Translations under genes and position numbers: made by a program
Shown here: positions 23,140 through 33,451 of the stretch, piece by piece
Position numbering within the stretch: the stretch's first letter is position 1
Layout of the letters: the number at the start of each line of letters is the position of its first letter
The notes under the pieces: model-generated
Told to the model about the DNA's origin: nothing
The model's input: only the letters and a program-made list of their open reading frames with translations
Database searches by the model: none
Assembly: GCA_036924085.1 (NCBI GenBank)
Contig: JAVGWX010000005.1
Location: forward strand, 95,233,764 to 95,297,763
Length of the DNA: 64,000 nucleotides
DNA from: Ariolimax columbianus
Taxonomy: Eukaryota > Mollusca > Gastropoda > Stylommatophora > Arionidae
Direction: 5' to 3'

Positions 23140-23970
23140 AATTTTCTAAGCGTAAAGGGATCACAGCGACTTCTTTTTGTATGACGCTTGTAATGCGTTT
23201 CTGGATCATCTCTCACATAAATCCAACAAAAGATGCTAGCATTGCTGCATTCTATTTCTCTTGGTACCTTTATTTGAGGACTGTAATATTTTGATGAAAC
23301 AGTTCGAAATGCTAATAGCTGACAGCACGGCAGTTACCGGGGAAGAAATGCACATGGCAGAGCAAAAATTGTAAATTAAAGAACATATTGTTCCTTAGTC
23401 TTTCGTAGCTATGCAACAGGCTTTCTATAAGCTCCTGGTAATTGTCAGCCTTGTTTCCTAGAAAGTTTGTGGTCATTTTTTGGAAAGCATTCCAAGCTAA
23501 CATTTCATCATGTGTAAGGATATCATCAAATCGCTGATCTCGGGAGAGCTGACGTATCTGTGGACCGACAGATACACCTCTCTTGTTTTTGGTCTCACCA
23601 AGTCATGAAAATGAATCAGAAAGGTAGAACAATACTACCTCATTTCGATCATTAGTCTTTATTAGTCCAAGTTTGATTTATTAGTCCTTTACATGCATTG
23701 GTACAAGTTTAATGTAGAAAGGTGGGATTGAGATCTTGTGGGGTTCTACAAGTGGTTCGTCAAGTAGATTCCATTGTTGCTGTCTGGATCCCAATAACTC
23801 TGCCTTATTTGTTGGCAATTGCAGATCTCAGACTACGTCATTCAAGTCAATGTAAATAAATGTATGGGTCGGTGCAGACTCTTCAAAAATTTGAAATCAG
23901 AATTCCTTGATGTAGAAACTTTCAAATGCGACAGATGTTCACTGACATTATTAATGTCTTCATCAACCAG
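23140..23970 (-). pseudogene. Transposon-associated protein relic (HSHLDFFP/FHQ family)
   Basis: On the minus strand I read, in order, LLGSRQQQWNLLDEPLVEP, ISIPPFYIKLVPMHVKD, GVSVGPQIRQLSRDQRFDD, HDEMLAWNAFQKMTTNFLGN, NYQELIESLLHSYERL, then FLLCHVHFFPGN, CRAVSY-stop-HFELFHQ and KRYQEK. This order matches a protein found in many copies in invertebrate genomes, whose hallmark is an LPPLHIKLGL segment, then FLGN, then HSHLDFFPxNxGAVSDEHGERFHQ. I believe it is transposon-associated but I cannot name the superfamily. Frame breaks and stops mean it is dead. Confidence 0.72.
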
Positions 23971-24297
23971 GACATAATATATTGGAAGAACCGAACCAGG
24001 AAAACCTCTCAAACGAGGCGCTGACCGCGCAGTAGAGGGATCATTCAGATAGATTACATGTCCCATTTTCTTCTTAGAAATACCATGTCCAATTGGAGGG
24101 AATAACAATCATTTAGATGATTTGGCAATTCCCTCTACACCATTAGAACTGAATAACGCATTGATCGTCCTTTTCGATTCAACCAGCAGTACAGATTCGT
24201 TTTTAAGATTAGCAACATATGTGTGGGTCAAAGTCACCAATATTACAAGCAAAGTAAATTCTATAAGCTTTCTTATCATCGGTAGTGTAATTGTGGG

Positions 24298-24480
24298 ATT
24301 CCGTGGCGAAGTGGTAAAGCCGTTGACCTCGTGATTGGTGTGTGTTCGTCTCCGGACTCCGTCGTGTTTTTCATGGGCGCCTGATGCGTAGTCCCACGCA
24401 TCTCGTAGTCGTCCCCTAGTCTTCTTGTCCTTGACTTGCCACTAGGGTCGGGCGCCTCAAGACGAGAGTGTGAGGATAAA
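24298..24480 (+). mobile_element. tRNA-like SINE head and body
   Basis: TTCCGTGGCGAAGTGGTAAA resembles a tRNA A box region, and GTGTTCGTCTCC about 50 bases downstream is a weak B box. A body of about 120 bp follows (ACTAGGGTCGGGCGCC). It is a diverged copy of an unnamed SINE. Confidence 0.55.
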
Positions 24481-24489
24481 GAGTAATCC

Positions 24490-25845
24490 TTACTAAAAAT
24501 AGCGCTAGCAAAATAAATTATGCCATCATCGTGTACGATGGACGGCGGCTTATTTTTGGGTAGTATAATGTGTTGTCTTTCTGATAGTAAAGTTATTTGT
24601 CAGGAAATATAACACAAATCTTTTGCACTTGTTCACATATTAACGAGGTATGCAAAACGACAGGTCTGCTCTCATAGAATATTCAATATAAATTATGACA
24701 AAGAGAAGATATGATTGTCATGACTGCTTCATATTTCGTCATCTAATTGGCGTCCTGGAATTCTTTTTCGTTTGAAATCATTCTCTAGGAGAAAGAAAAG
24801 AGAAGAACTAGGTCATTTTTATTTGGAAGATAACGCCATAGCCTACTAAACCAACTCCCACTCTCCTCCTCCGATCTTGAAAACTAGAACTAATTCGTGA
24901 TTGTAAAGTTCATATTTGTGATCAGCATGTCGCAATTAGTTTGAAATATAAGATTTTGTCTAAATATTATCCAGTTGAATCTATCACTCACGGAAATGTG
25001 ATTTGATTTGATTAATATCGCTGATAAAAGCTGGTAATATTACATGTTTTCCAATACAGTGGGGCTTACCACATTTTGCAATTATTTGTGCTATCCTGTT
25101 AGATACAATGAGGCCTTTAAACTTGTTTTCTACATACTAAGAACTGTGTTTTGGCTTACAAACGTTTGATTTAAATCCTGGAATTAAGAAATATTTTTGT
25201 CAATACTATCAGTGTGCTTTTCAAAAAAATAAAATGTTCATTCAATTTCGATGGTCGGATGGTTAGAGAACAACTTGTTGACACAACAGGCACATTGGTC
25301 AAAGTTCATTTGTGGGGGAAGCTTCACCACTAAATGTCAAATAATCAACTTAATATTGTCTACATTTTCTTTTTACGTGTGGCATCTGAAATATTTAACG
25401 CGTTTGTTATTGGAATGCAATCAGTTACATCAGAACAATAATGATGTCTCTCGTTTGACTCAGCCTGAAACAATTCTCTTTTGTTTTTATTTGACTGTGC
25501 CACATACAGGTATATACATTTGTTTTTGTTTTTTACAGTTGTCTCAGACACAAATAGATTTTTAATAATGTACCCAGATTTTAATGTATTCATATTTTCT
25601 TATAAATAATTGAAGATAGATAGTAAGTACATCCATTTGTTAAATCGTGTATGAAATAATTATTTCTCTATCATTATTACCATCGTTCAAATACAGTCAC
25701 TGACGTGATTCTGAATTAGGATCAACCCCTCCGTGTAAGCACAACGTACCCTAAATAATGATGACAGTCAGAAACATTCACTGGCGACTTCCAAACACCC
25801 CCATGTGGGAACGTAAGACGAAGATCGTCCATTGAGTTACACTGC
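24490..25845. other. AT-rich sequence, no gene supported
   Basis: A plus-strand 104-codon open frame (25251-25565) has no recognisable domain and biased hydrophobic composition. I do not call it a gene. Confidence 0.45.
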
Positions 25846-25985
25846 TCTAGACCAGTGTTTCACAACCTTGAACCACCTGCGGGCCTGTCGAAATTGGAAA
25901 CAATTTTTAAAATAAGAGACAACTTTCGAGGACATCTCAGACAGAAATAGAAAACATTATTACATATTACCTCTAGTAATACTTC

Positions 25986-26837
25986 AGTTCGTAGTGCGAA
26001 TGGGGCACTGCTAACAGATAAGGTTCAGATTCTAGACAGATGGGCAGACCACTTCTGCAAAATACTAAACAACCCATCATCCATAAATGAAGAGGTCATC
26101 CGGCGAATGCCGCAGGTGGAACTGAACATGGCGATGGATGAAGTCATCACTGAGGAGGAAGTCGAAAGGGCAATCAGTTCACTATCTATAGGAAAAGCTC
26201 CAGGAGCGGATGCAATACCAGCAGAGGTATATAAGACAGCTAGCCCATCCGTCACCAGAAGGATCACTGAACTCTTCTGCTAAATGTGGGCTGAAGGAAA
26301 AATCCCGCAGGAGCTAAAGGACGCCTCAATCGTTCACCTGTACAAAAGAAAAGGCAACCGTCAGGAATGCGACAATCATCGTGTAATATCTCTACTCTCC
26401 GTTGCAGGCAAGATCCTAGGGCGCTTACTGCTAAACAGGCTCAACAAACACCTTGAACAAAGCCACCACCTCCCAGAAAGTCAATGTGGATTGTGAGCCA
26501 GAAGAGGAAGAGCGGACATGATTTTTGCCGCTCGCCAAGTACAAGAGAAGTGTCGGGAACAAAATCTGGCCTTGTACACCACATTTATTGATTTTACAAA
26601 GGCATTTGATACAGTAAACAGAGGAGGGCTGTGGATGATAATGTCCAAGTTTGGCTGCCCCAACAAGTTCATAACCATGGTGAAACAGCTACACGAAGAC
26701 ATGTGTGCTAGTGTACTGGACAGCGGTGCAATCTCTAAAACGTTTCTAGTATCAAACGGAGTAAAACAAGGATGTGTACTCGCCCCGACCTTGTTCAGCA
26801 TGATGTTCGCGGCCACAACGACAGACGCCTTCACATA
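25986..26837 (+). pseudogene. APE-type LINE reverse transcriptase, palm fragment (copy 1)
   Basis: A single reading frame is broken by two stops (about 26281 and 26494). It contains ILDRWADHFCKIL, EEVERAISSLSIGKAPGAD with IPAEVY, LKDASIVHLYKRKGNRQECD, then RVISLLSVAGKILGRLLLNR. It continues with LPESQCGL, FIDFTKAFDTVNR (motif A, catalytic Asp present) and SNGVKQGCVLAPTLFSMMF (motif B). Coding similarity stops right after TDAF, before the F/YADD motif, where the 39-bp array starts. The same family occurs at 61733-64000. Coding frame and motifs are otherwise well preserved. Confidence 0.93.
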
Positions 26838-27058
26838 TACTACACATATAACAAAGCGGCACATTGGCCGTTTATAGACTACACGTATAACAAAGTGACA
26901 CGTCAGACGTTTATAGACTACACGTATAACAAAGCGACACAATTAACGTTTATAGACCGCACGTATAATAAAGCGACACGTCGGACGGTTATAGACTACA
27001 CGTATAACAAAGCGACACATCGGACATTTATAGACTACACGTATAACAAAGAAAGGAC
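26838..27058. repeat. 39-bp minisatellite abutting the LINE RT
   Basis: Five to six units read YTYNKATxxTFID in one frame (GACTACACGTATAACAAAG plus 20 bp). The array begins within a few bases of the end of LINE homology. Confidence 0.93.
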
Positions 27059-27179
27059 TTTAGATTTATCCAAAAGAAGAGAGCTCATACACTGAATTCC
27101 ATTAGGTTCTGTAAGTACTTTAATAAGATGTTACTGCGGACAGGTAACTATTATATTTTCATTTGAATTCCGGGAATTG

Positions 27180-27490
27180 TTAGTTGACATTTCTAGGGAG
27201 GGGCACGGGTCCGCGTACCGGCATGACATTTCTAGGGAGGGGCACGGGTCTGCGTACCGGCATGACAGTTCTAGGGAGGGGCACTGGTCCGCGTTCCGGC
27301 ATGACATTTCTAGGGAGGGGCACGGATCCGCGTACCGGCATGACATTTCTAGGGAGGGGCACTGGTCCGCGTACCGGCATGACATTTCTAGAGAGGGGCA
27401 CGGGTCCGCGTACCGGCATGACATTTCTAGGGAGGGGCACGGGTCCGCGTACCGGCATGACATTTCTAGGTAGGGGCACTGGTCCAGGGA
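27180..27490. repeat. 39-bp GC-rich minisatellite
   Basis: About eight units contain CATGACATTTCTAGGGAGGG and GCACGGGTCCGCGTACCGG. The last unit merges into the right end of the possible hAT element (GGCACTGGTCCAGGGACTGG). Open frames on both strands are artefacts of a unit length divisible by three. Confidence 0.95.
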
Positions 27491-27519
27491 CTGGTGGTTG
27501 GGAAACACTGTTCTGAACT

Positions 27520-27945
27520 GCGCTCGTCTTCACCATTTATATTTTGGCGCCAAACTTCAACCACTGAATGCATACGATGTACATAATATAACTACGGCAT
27601 TTGTAAATATTGTATTGATGTCTAGCATCTGGTCTTTGGTATTTTTTAATGATTTGTTCACCTTGTGTAAACAGTTCACAGGAAGTCGTTTCTTGTCCTT
27701 CACATTGGTTGAATATGTCAAGGTCGATAAATAACTTCCAAATACTGAACTATGATATTACATTGTTTTTAGTACGCGACCACGAATGACCGACGTTGCT
27801 GTTTCATGTATTGTTTAATGTGTTGTTTTTTGTGAAAACATATGTTCATATGGCAAGAATTCGTTTCCTCGCCCATGTTAAGGTGTGACAAATAGGTTAC
27901 TGGGGGATTTATTCTCAGAGATTCAGCTTTGATAAGTATACATAT
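27520..27945. other. No recognisable gene
   Basis: Unique-looking sequence. A 78-codon open frame has no identifiable domain. Confidence 0.4.
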
Positions 27946-27951
27946 TGTGTA

Positions 27952-27952
27952 G

Positions 27953-28022
<70 letters not shown>
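27952..28022. repeat. (GA)n microsatellite
   Basis: About 34 GA dinucleotides with one interruption. Confidence 0.97.
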
Positions 28023-28025
<3 letters not shown>

Positions 28026-28144
28026 CGCGAAGAGAGACAGCAGATTTAGAGATTTAAACATTCAGGATATTCAGGGGTTGTTCCAAGCATCATATTTTAA
28101 ATATGTTTATGTAGTAGGAAGCCAATTATTTTGGCGTTTCTTGA

Positions 28145-29671
28145 GTGGCGAGTTACAGTGACGAGTTACAGTGACGAGTTACAGTGACGAGCTACAGTGG
28201 CAAGTTACAGCGGCGAGTTACAGTGATGAGTTACAGTTGCGAGTTACAGTGGCGAGTTACAGTGACGAGTTACAGTGATGAGGTACAGTGGCGAGTTACA
28301 GTGGCGAGTTACAGCGATGAGTTACAGTGACGAGTTACAGTGACGAGTTTCAGTGGCGAGTTACAGTGGCGTGTTACAGTGGCGAGTTACAGTGGCGAGT
28401 TACAGTGGCGAGTTACAGTGATGAGATACAGTGGCGAGTTACAGTGGCGAGTTACAGTGGCGAGTTACAGTGGCGAGTTACAGTGATGAGTTACAGTGGC
28501 GAGTTACAGTGGCGAGTTATAGTGATGAGTTACAGTGGCGAGTTACAGTGGCGAGTTACAGTGATGAGTTACAGTGGTGAGTTACAGTGGCGAGTTACAG
28601 TGATGAGTTACAGTGGCGAATTATAGTGATGAGTTACAGTGGCGAGTTACAGTGATGAGATACAGTGGCGAGTTTCAGTTGCGAGTTACAGTGGCGAGTT
28701 ACAGTGATGAGTTACAGTGGCGAGTTACAGTGGCGAGTTACAGTGATGAGTTACAGTGATGAGATACAGTGGCGAGTTACAGTGGCGAGTTACAGTGATG
28801 AGTTACAGTGGTGAGTTACAGTGGCGAGTTACAGTGATGAGTTACAGTGGCGAATTATAGTGATGAGTTACAGTGGCGAGTTACAGTGATGAGATACAGT
28901 GGCGAGTTTCAGTTGCAAGTTACAGTGGCGAGTTACAGTGATGAGTTACAGTGGCGAGTTACAGTGGCGAGTTACAGTGATGAGATACAGTGGCGAGTTA
29001 CAGTGGCGAGTTACAGTGATGAGTTACAGTGGCGAGTTACAGTGGCGAGTTACAGTGGCGAGTTACAGTGGCGAGTTACAGTGAGGAGTTACAATGGAGA
29101 GTTACAGGGGCGAGTTACAGTGATGAGTTACAGTGGCGAGTTACAGTGGCGAGTTACAGTGGCGAGTTACAGTGATGAGTTACAATGGAGAGTTACAGTG
29201 GCGAGTTACAGTGATGAGTTACAGTGGCGAGTTACAGTGGCAAGTTACAGTGATGAGTTACAGTGACGAGTTACAGTGGGGAGTTACAGTGGCGAGTTAT
29301 AGTGATGAGTTACAGTTTTGAGTTACAGTGGCGAGTTACAGTGGCGAGTTACAGTGGCGAGTTACAGTGATGAGTTACAGTGGCGAATTACAGTGATGAG
29401 TTACAGTGGCGAATTACAGTGATGAGTTACAGTGGCGAGTTACAGTGATGAGTTACAGTGGCGAGTTACAGTGGCGAGTTACAGTGGCGAGTTACAGTGA
29501 TTAGTTACAGTGGCGAGTTACAGTGACGAGTTACAGTGACGAGTTACAGTGACGAGTTACAGGGGCGAGTTACAGTGGCGAGTTACAGTGACGAGTTAAA
29601 GTGATGAGTTACAGTGACGAGATACAGTGATGAGTTACAGTGGCGAGTTACAGTGACGAGTTACAGTGATT
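28145..29671. repeat. 13-bp minisatellite, about 1.5 kb
   Basis: GAGTTACAGTGGC and variants (GTGAT, GTGAC) repeat about 115 times. Since 3 x 13 = 39, each plus-strand frame yields a 13-residue repeat such as GELQWRVTVASYS and stays open for up to 139 codons. There is no start, splice or homology evidence for a gene. Confidence 0.96.
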
Positions 29672-29694
29672 GTTCTTTTGTCCTGGGGAGGGTA

Positions 29695-29830
29695 CTTGAA
29701 AAGGTGTGCATGGTGTCTCCTAGTTGCTGCGTAATGCGAGGCTTCTCACCATGGGGATTACAGTGTACATCCCCATCACGTTGAGCTGCCTACTGCAAGG
29801 AGACCTACGCAGGCGTAAGATTGTGGTAGC
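29695..29830. repeat. Dispersed repeat RepB, copy 1
   Basis: AATGCGAGGCTTCTCACCAT followed by GGGGATTACAGTGTACATCC matches blocks at 43675-43830 and 45955-46110. Boundaries are uncertain. Confidence 0.55.
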
Positions 29831-29984
29831 GGGGGTGTGCGGATGAGGACAAGAAAAAAAAAACCAAGGGACAGAAGCTGTAATGAAAAGAATACATGAT
29901 ACATAGAATAACTACCATAACCAAGGCACATTCAACGACCTCTACAGATCTAAATTAACAAATGAGGAGCTGAGATTAGATGAG

Positions 29985-30482
29985 AAGATGAGATGAAGTG
30001 ATTTTAAATGAAAAGAGATTACATTAATTGAGATGACATGAGTAGAGATGAGATGAGGTGAATTTAGTTAAAATGAGATGAGACAAGATTAATTGAGATG
30101 GTATGAGGTGAGATGAGATATATTAGAGCTAAGATGAGACGTGATTATTTGAGATTGGATGACGAAATGAGGTGAGATTAGATCTGATGAGATGAGTTGA
30201 GATAAGATGCAATGGTATCAGATGGGATTTTATTACGAGATGAGATGAGATTAGATGAGATCAGAAGATTTTAGATGAGTTCATTTGAAGTGAATTGACA
30301 ATGATGAGGTTGGATGATAACAGATTATAGTTGATTCAATATAAGGGGAGATGAGATAATATGGGATGAGATAATATGAGATGAATTGAGATGATATGAG
30401 AGATGTTATAAAATGAGATGATATGACAGGAAATGAGATAACATGAGATGGCATAACATGAGATAAGATGATATGAGATGAA
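29985..30482. repeat. Degenerate (GAGAT)n/ATGAG array
   Basis: GATGAGATGAGAT-type pentamer repeats show substantial divergence over about 500 bp. Confidence 0.88.
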
Positions 30483-30535
30483 AAAGCAAAGCAGCAAATA
30501 CATCAAAGGAGTAGTATAGTTTAAGCACACGGATA

Positions 30536-30715
30536 ACACACACACACACACACACTCTCACATACACACGCACACACATACACACGCACACTCACATACA
30601 CACGCACACACATACACACGCACACTCACATACACAAGCACACACATACACATACACACGCGCACACATACACACGCACACACATGTACACGCACACTTA
30701 CATACACAGGAACAC
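30536..30715. repeat. (CA)n and CACATACA microsatellite
   Basis: CA dinucleotides are interspersed with CACACGCACACTCACATACA units. Confidence 0.95.
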
Positions 30716-30719
30716 ACAT

Positions 30720-32630
30720 GTTGAACAGATAGCAGAAAAGTAATTTGATATGTAGCACGAACTTTCATGAAATGATTCTCGCTGCATGACAGATCCAAGT
30801 TAGCAGATCCGCCCACATAGAAATGTACGCCGCGCCGACTATCCTGAGAAGACGTTGCCCCCGCATGGACCGGAAACACGAGTTATAGTCCAGTCGAACA
30901 TGCGCATGAAAAGAGAAACCTGGTTGTTGTTTTTGTTTAATGCCTACAATGAGTAAGTGTACTATTTTGTGCGCCTTGATACTGGCGTTAAGTGGCGGGT
31001 TATGTCAATTCCGACAATTCAAATATTTTCTGTAGATAAACATATTCTTTATTTCTCCCATGTAATATATGGCTGCAGGGCCGTCTTCTCGAGACTTAGC
31101 ATGACCTTCTCTGTAACCATTAATTGGTACTAGTTGTTGAAGGAAGGCATTGCTGGTTATTGCGCGTGTTAGCTTAGCAAGATGGACACAAATAACATAC
31201 TGTTAACTAAACAATGCTTATCTGAGCTCTTCACCTTTGGCGATTGCTCTTTGGTAGCAGTGGGCAGCGGTGTTTTGTAGATCCCGGGGTATGCTGAAGT
31301 TTGTGAACCTTGGTGCCTTTTTATATAGCGCACTGCAAGGCGTTTATGCAGGCATATCAATGCAGATATCATAATATTGATTCACACCTCGGTGATAAGG
31401 CTGCTGTAATACAGCTTGTTTCAAGGTGTACAATGTGGGCGTGAGGCGGGGGGTATTGGTCAGTATAGTGCACCTAAATCGTGAACTAACCTTCGCATCA
31501 GTAGCAACAAATATGGAATAATACAGAGGAACTGTTACAAGGGACCTAGCCTGATAATTTCTCTTCTTCCTTGGAATGTGGTCTAAGACTGATAAAACCA
31601 CCATCAATCGTCACGTCCAATGCAGTCTTTAATGGCAGCAGCCCACGTCCCCACTTGGCTCGGTCTACGGTGTCCTCCTTACAGTGGCTCAGTTGATTCA
31701 CTTTGCTCATTTTTACTTGTATTGCTCTTTGCAAAGATGTCTAGGGTCGGACTCTGTTTCACCTTCCCTGCGATCGATAGAATGGAGATTCTGGGATTAG
31801 TCTCGGAGTCTATTATATGACATGTGACCTATCCTATTTCATCTTCTACCGCTTATAATAGCATGTCGTTCTTAAACATGGCTCTAGCCAAGCACATCTT
31901 GGCTGGTCATGCTGGTCTCATACAATTATATTGTACTCGGATCTACAGTCGGATCTCGTTTTATGGCTAGGTTATGTATTTAAAAATTCAGACGTTAAGC
32001 TGATATTAGTCAAACATATCCCATTTAAAATATAATTAGATGTGCTAATCTCTCCACGTGTACATATTTGTAAAGATAAATATTTTTTTACAAATTAAAT
32101 AGTTTAAATTATTTTTTTTGACAAGTGTATTTCTCCACATGTGTAAATGTAAACAAAAAGGGCATCTTATAAACATTGAATGAAATGTCATGTAACATAG
32201 CAAATACATATTGTTTAAAAACATTCATCGGTAGAACTTGTAGGTTACGACTTTATGTCTTTGAATAAGTAAAGCATTATAAGATGTTTTGTTTGCTACT
32301 TCCTGTGTTGTCGTTATTTGTAATCAGGGTGCGGAAATAAAGTCTTTGGTTATTTTAGAACTGCATTCTCAGTTAGCATTTATGTAATAAAGACTGCATA
32401 ACATTGATGTCTATGTTTATTGTAGAACTGTGTTCTCTGCAGGTCTCAATGTTAATGCATATTTGTGTTGTCTGTAGCTGTAAGAATATACTGAAAATCG
32501 TTCGACTTCATTAATATTTTGAACATCCGTATTCCTTGTTTTATTTGTTGTGTTGCTCTAAATAACGAGGACAAGTCAGTAAATAAGTCAGATGTTACTA
32601 TTTAAAACGAAGAACTAAATGAGACACTTT
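30720..32630. other. No recognisable gene over about 1.9 kb
   Basis: Sequence is moderately AT-rich. Open frames of 60-87 codons (for example minus 31344-31607) lack conserved domains, and I found no tRNA boxes or tandem repeats. Confidence 0.45.
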
Positions 32631-32639
32631 ATTGTTGCA

Positions 32640-32830
32640 CACACAGTGTCCTTTTTTTCTAAACATAATTTCCACCAACATTGACACACTTATTCCAATA
32701 CTTTATCTGTGCACCGACGTCTGCAGCATACAAGTTTGCTCTGCTGTCTCAGCCACATTTGCACTTCACGTACAACCTCTTCGTCATTCGCGAAACGTCA
32801 CCCGCCTATGTGGGATCATACATTATGATG
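32640..32830 (-). pseudogene. mariner transposase, C-terminal fragment
   Basis: On the minus strand frames read REVQMWLRQQSK-like remnants (LYVKCKCG-stop-DSRANLYAADVG), then YWNKCVNVGGNYV before a stop. This is the mariner C-terminus (W..KCI...GDYVE type). It lies just left of the Penelope-like element. Confidence 0.78.
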
Positions 32831-32972
32831 TAGGCTAAACAATGCGGACACCTTATTGCAGTTTCTACAATGTCTATCGTTACTTGCTCGTTAGCTCGAT
32901 TCATATCCCCCATTCCCGGCACATTTGTTTCTGTTGGAAAGATGAACAGGTCGGATTTCATTAGCAAGCTGC

Positions 32973-32986
32973 GAGATTCCTTGAGA
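32973..32986. other. Target-site duplication of the PLE, left copy
   Basis: GAGATTCCTTGAGA immediately precedes the left arm of the Penelope-like element (the last A overlaps the arm) and is repeated at 35290-35303. Confidence 0.75.
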
Positions 32987-33097
32987 AAAAAACATGAAAA
33001 AAAACTAGTAAAAGTTGATTAAGGTTGAGCTTAATCAAAATTTAAAAATGGGTATGGTCAGATACCGCACCGAGACGAGAACACAAACAAAACCTAC

Positions 33098-33122
33098 GTT
33101 ACGACCAATAGGCCTTCATCAG
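33098..33122 (-). ncRNA. Hammerhead-ribozyme-like core in PLE 3' region, left arm
   Basis: The minus strand reads CTGATGA, then a GGCC-TATT-GGTC hairpin, then GTAAC. This is the conserved-core layout of hammerhead ribozymes reported in Penelope-like elements, but GAAA is replaced by GTAA, which would be expected to impair cleavage. I did not establish stems I and III. Confidence 0.45.
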
Positions 33123-33451
33123 GGACAACAACACTGAACTAACAAATCAACAAATAAGAAAAAATGGTCAACTCATCTGTTTCAGGTGGGAGACGCTTTC
33201 AGTCTAAGCGACCTGTCGTGCCAAGTACTCGATAGAAACTGAAATAGGAGCGGTCAAACAAAAAGTGGCGGAATATGCCTGATAAGCCAAGCGTGGCCAA
33301 ATAGTGGTCCAGATAGGAGAACAATGAGAAGGCAATATAAGCCGGGAGGGCGTGATATTGATATAAGAGAGGGGGGAAGAGAACTGATGGAAGAATGGGA
33401 GAGGCGGGGGGGGGGGAAGGAAGACAAATAGATGGGGGCCAGTGTGAGGGT

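Larger units (their letters stand above)
25853..27510. mobile_element. Possible hAT-type element carrying a LINE relic and two arrays
   Basis: The left end CAGTGTTTCACAACC (25853-25867) and the reverse complement of the right end, CAGTGTTTCCCAACC (27496-27510), form a 15-bp inverted repeat with one mismatch. CAGTG starts are typical of hAT termini. The flanking octamers CTCTAGAC and TTCTGAAC match at 5 of 8 positions and fit the hAT nTCTAGAn preference loosely. The interior holds a LINE fragment and two 39-bp arrays but no hAT transposase. Chance cannot be excluded. Confidence 0.45.

Noticed and set aside
27177..27536. Candidate CRISPR-like array (regular 39-bp repeats)
   Set aside because: Direct tandem units with no unique spacers; eukaryotic minisatellite.
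28327..29321. ELQWRVTVASYS-type repeat proteins
   Set aside because: Translation of the 13-bp array in frame-rotated form; no coding evidence.
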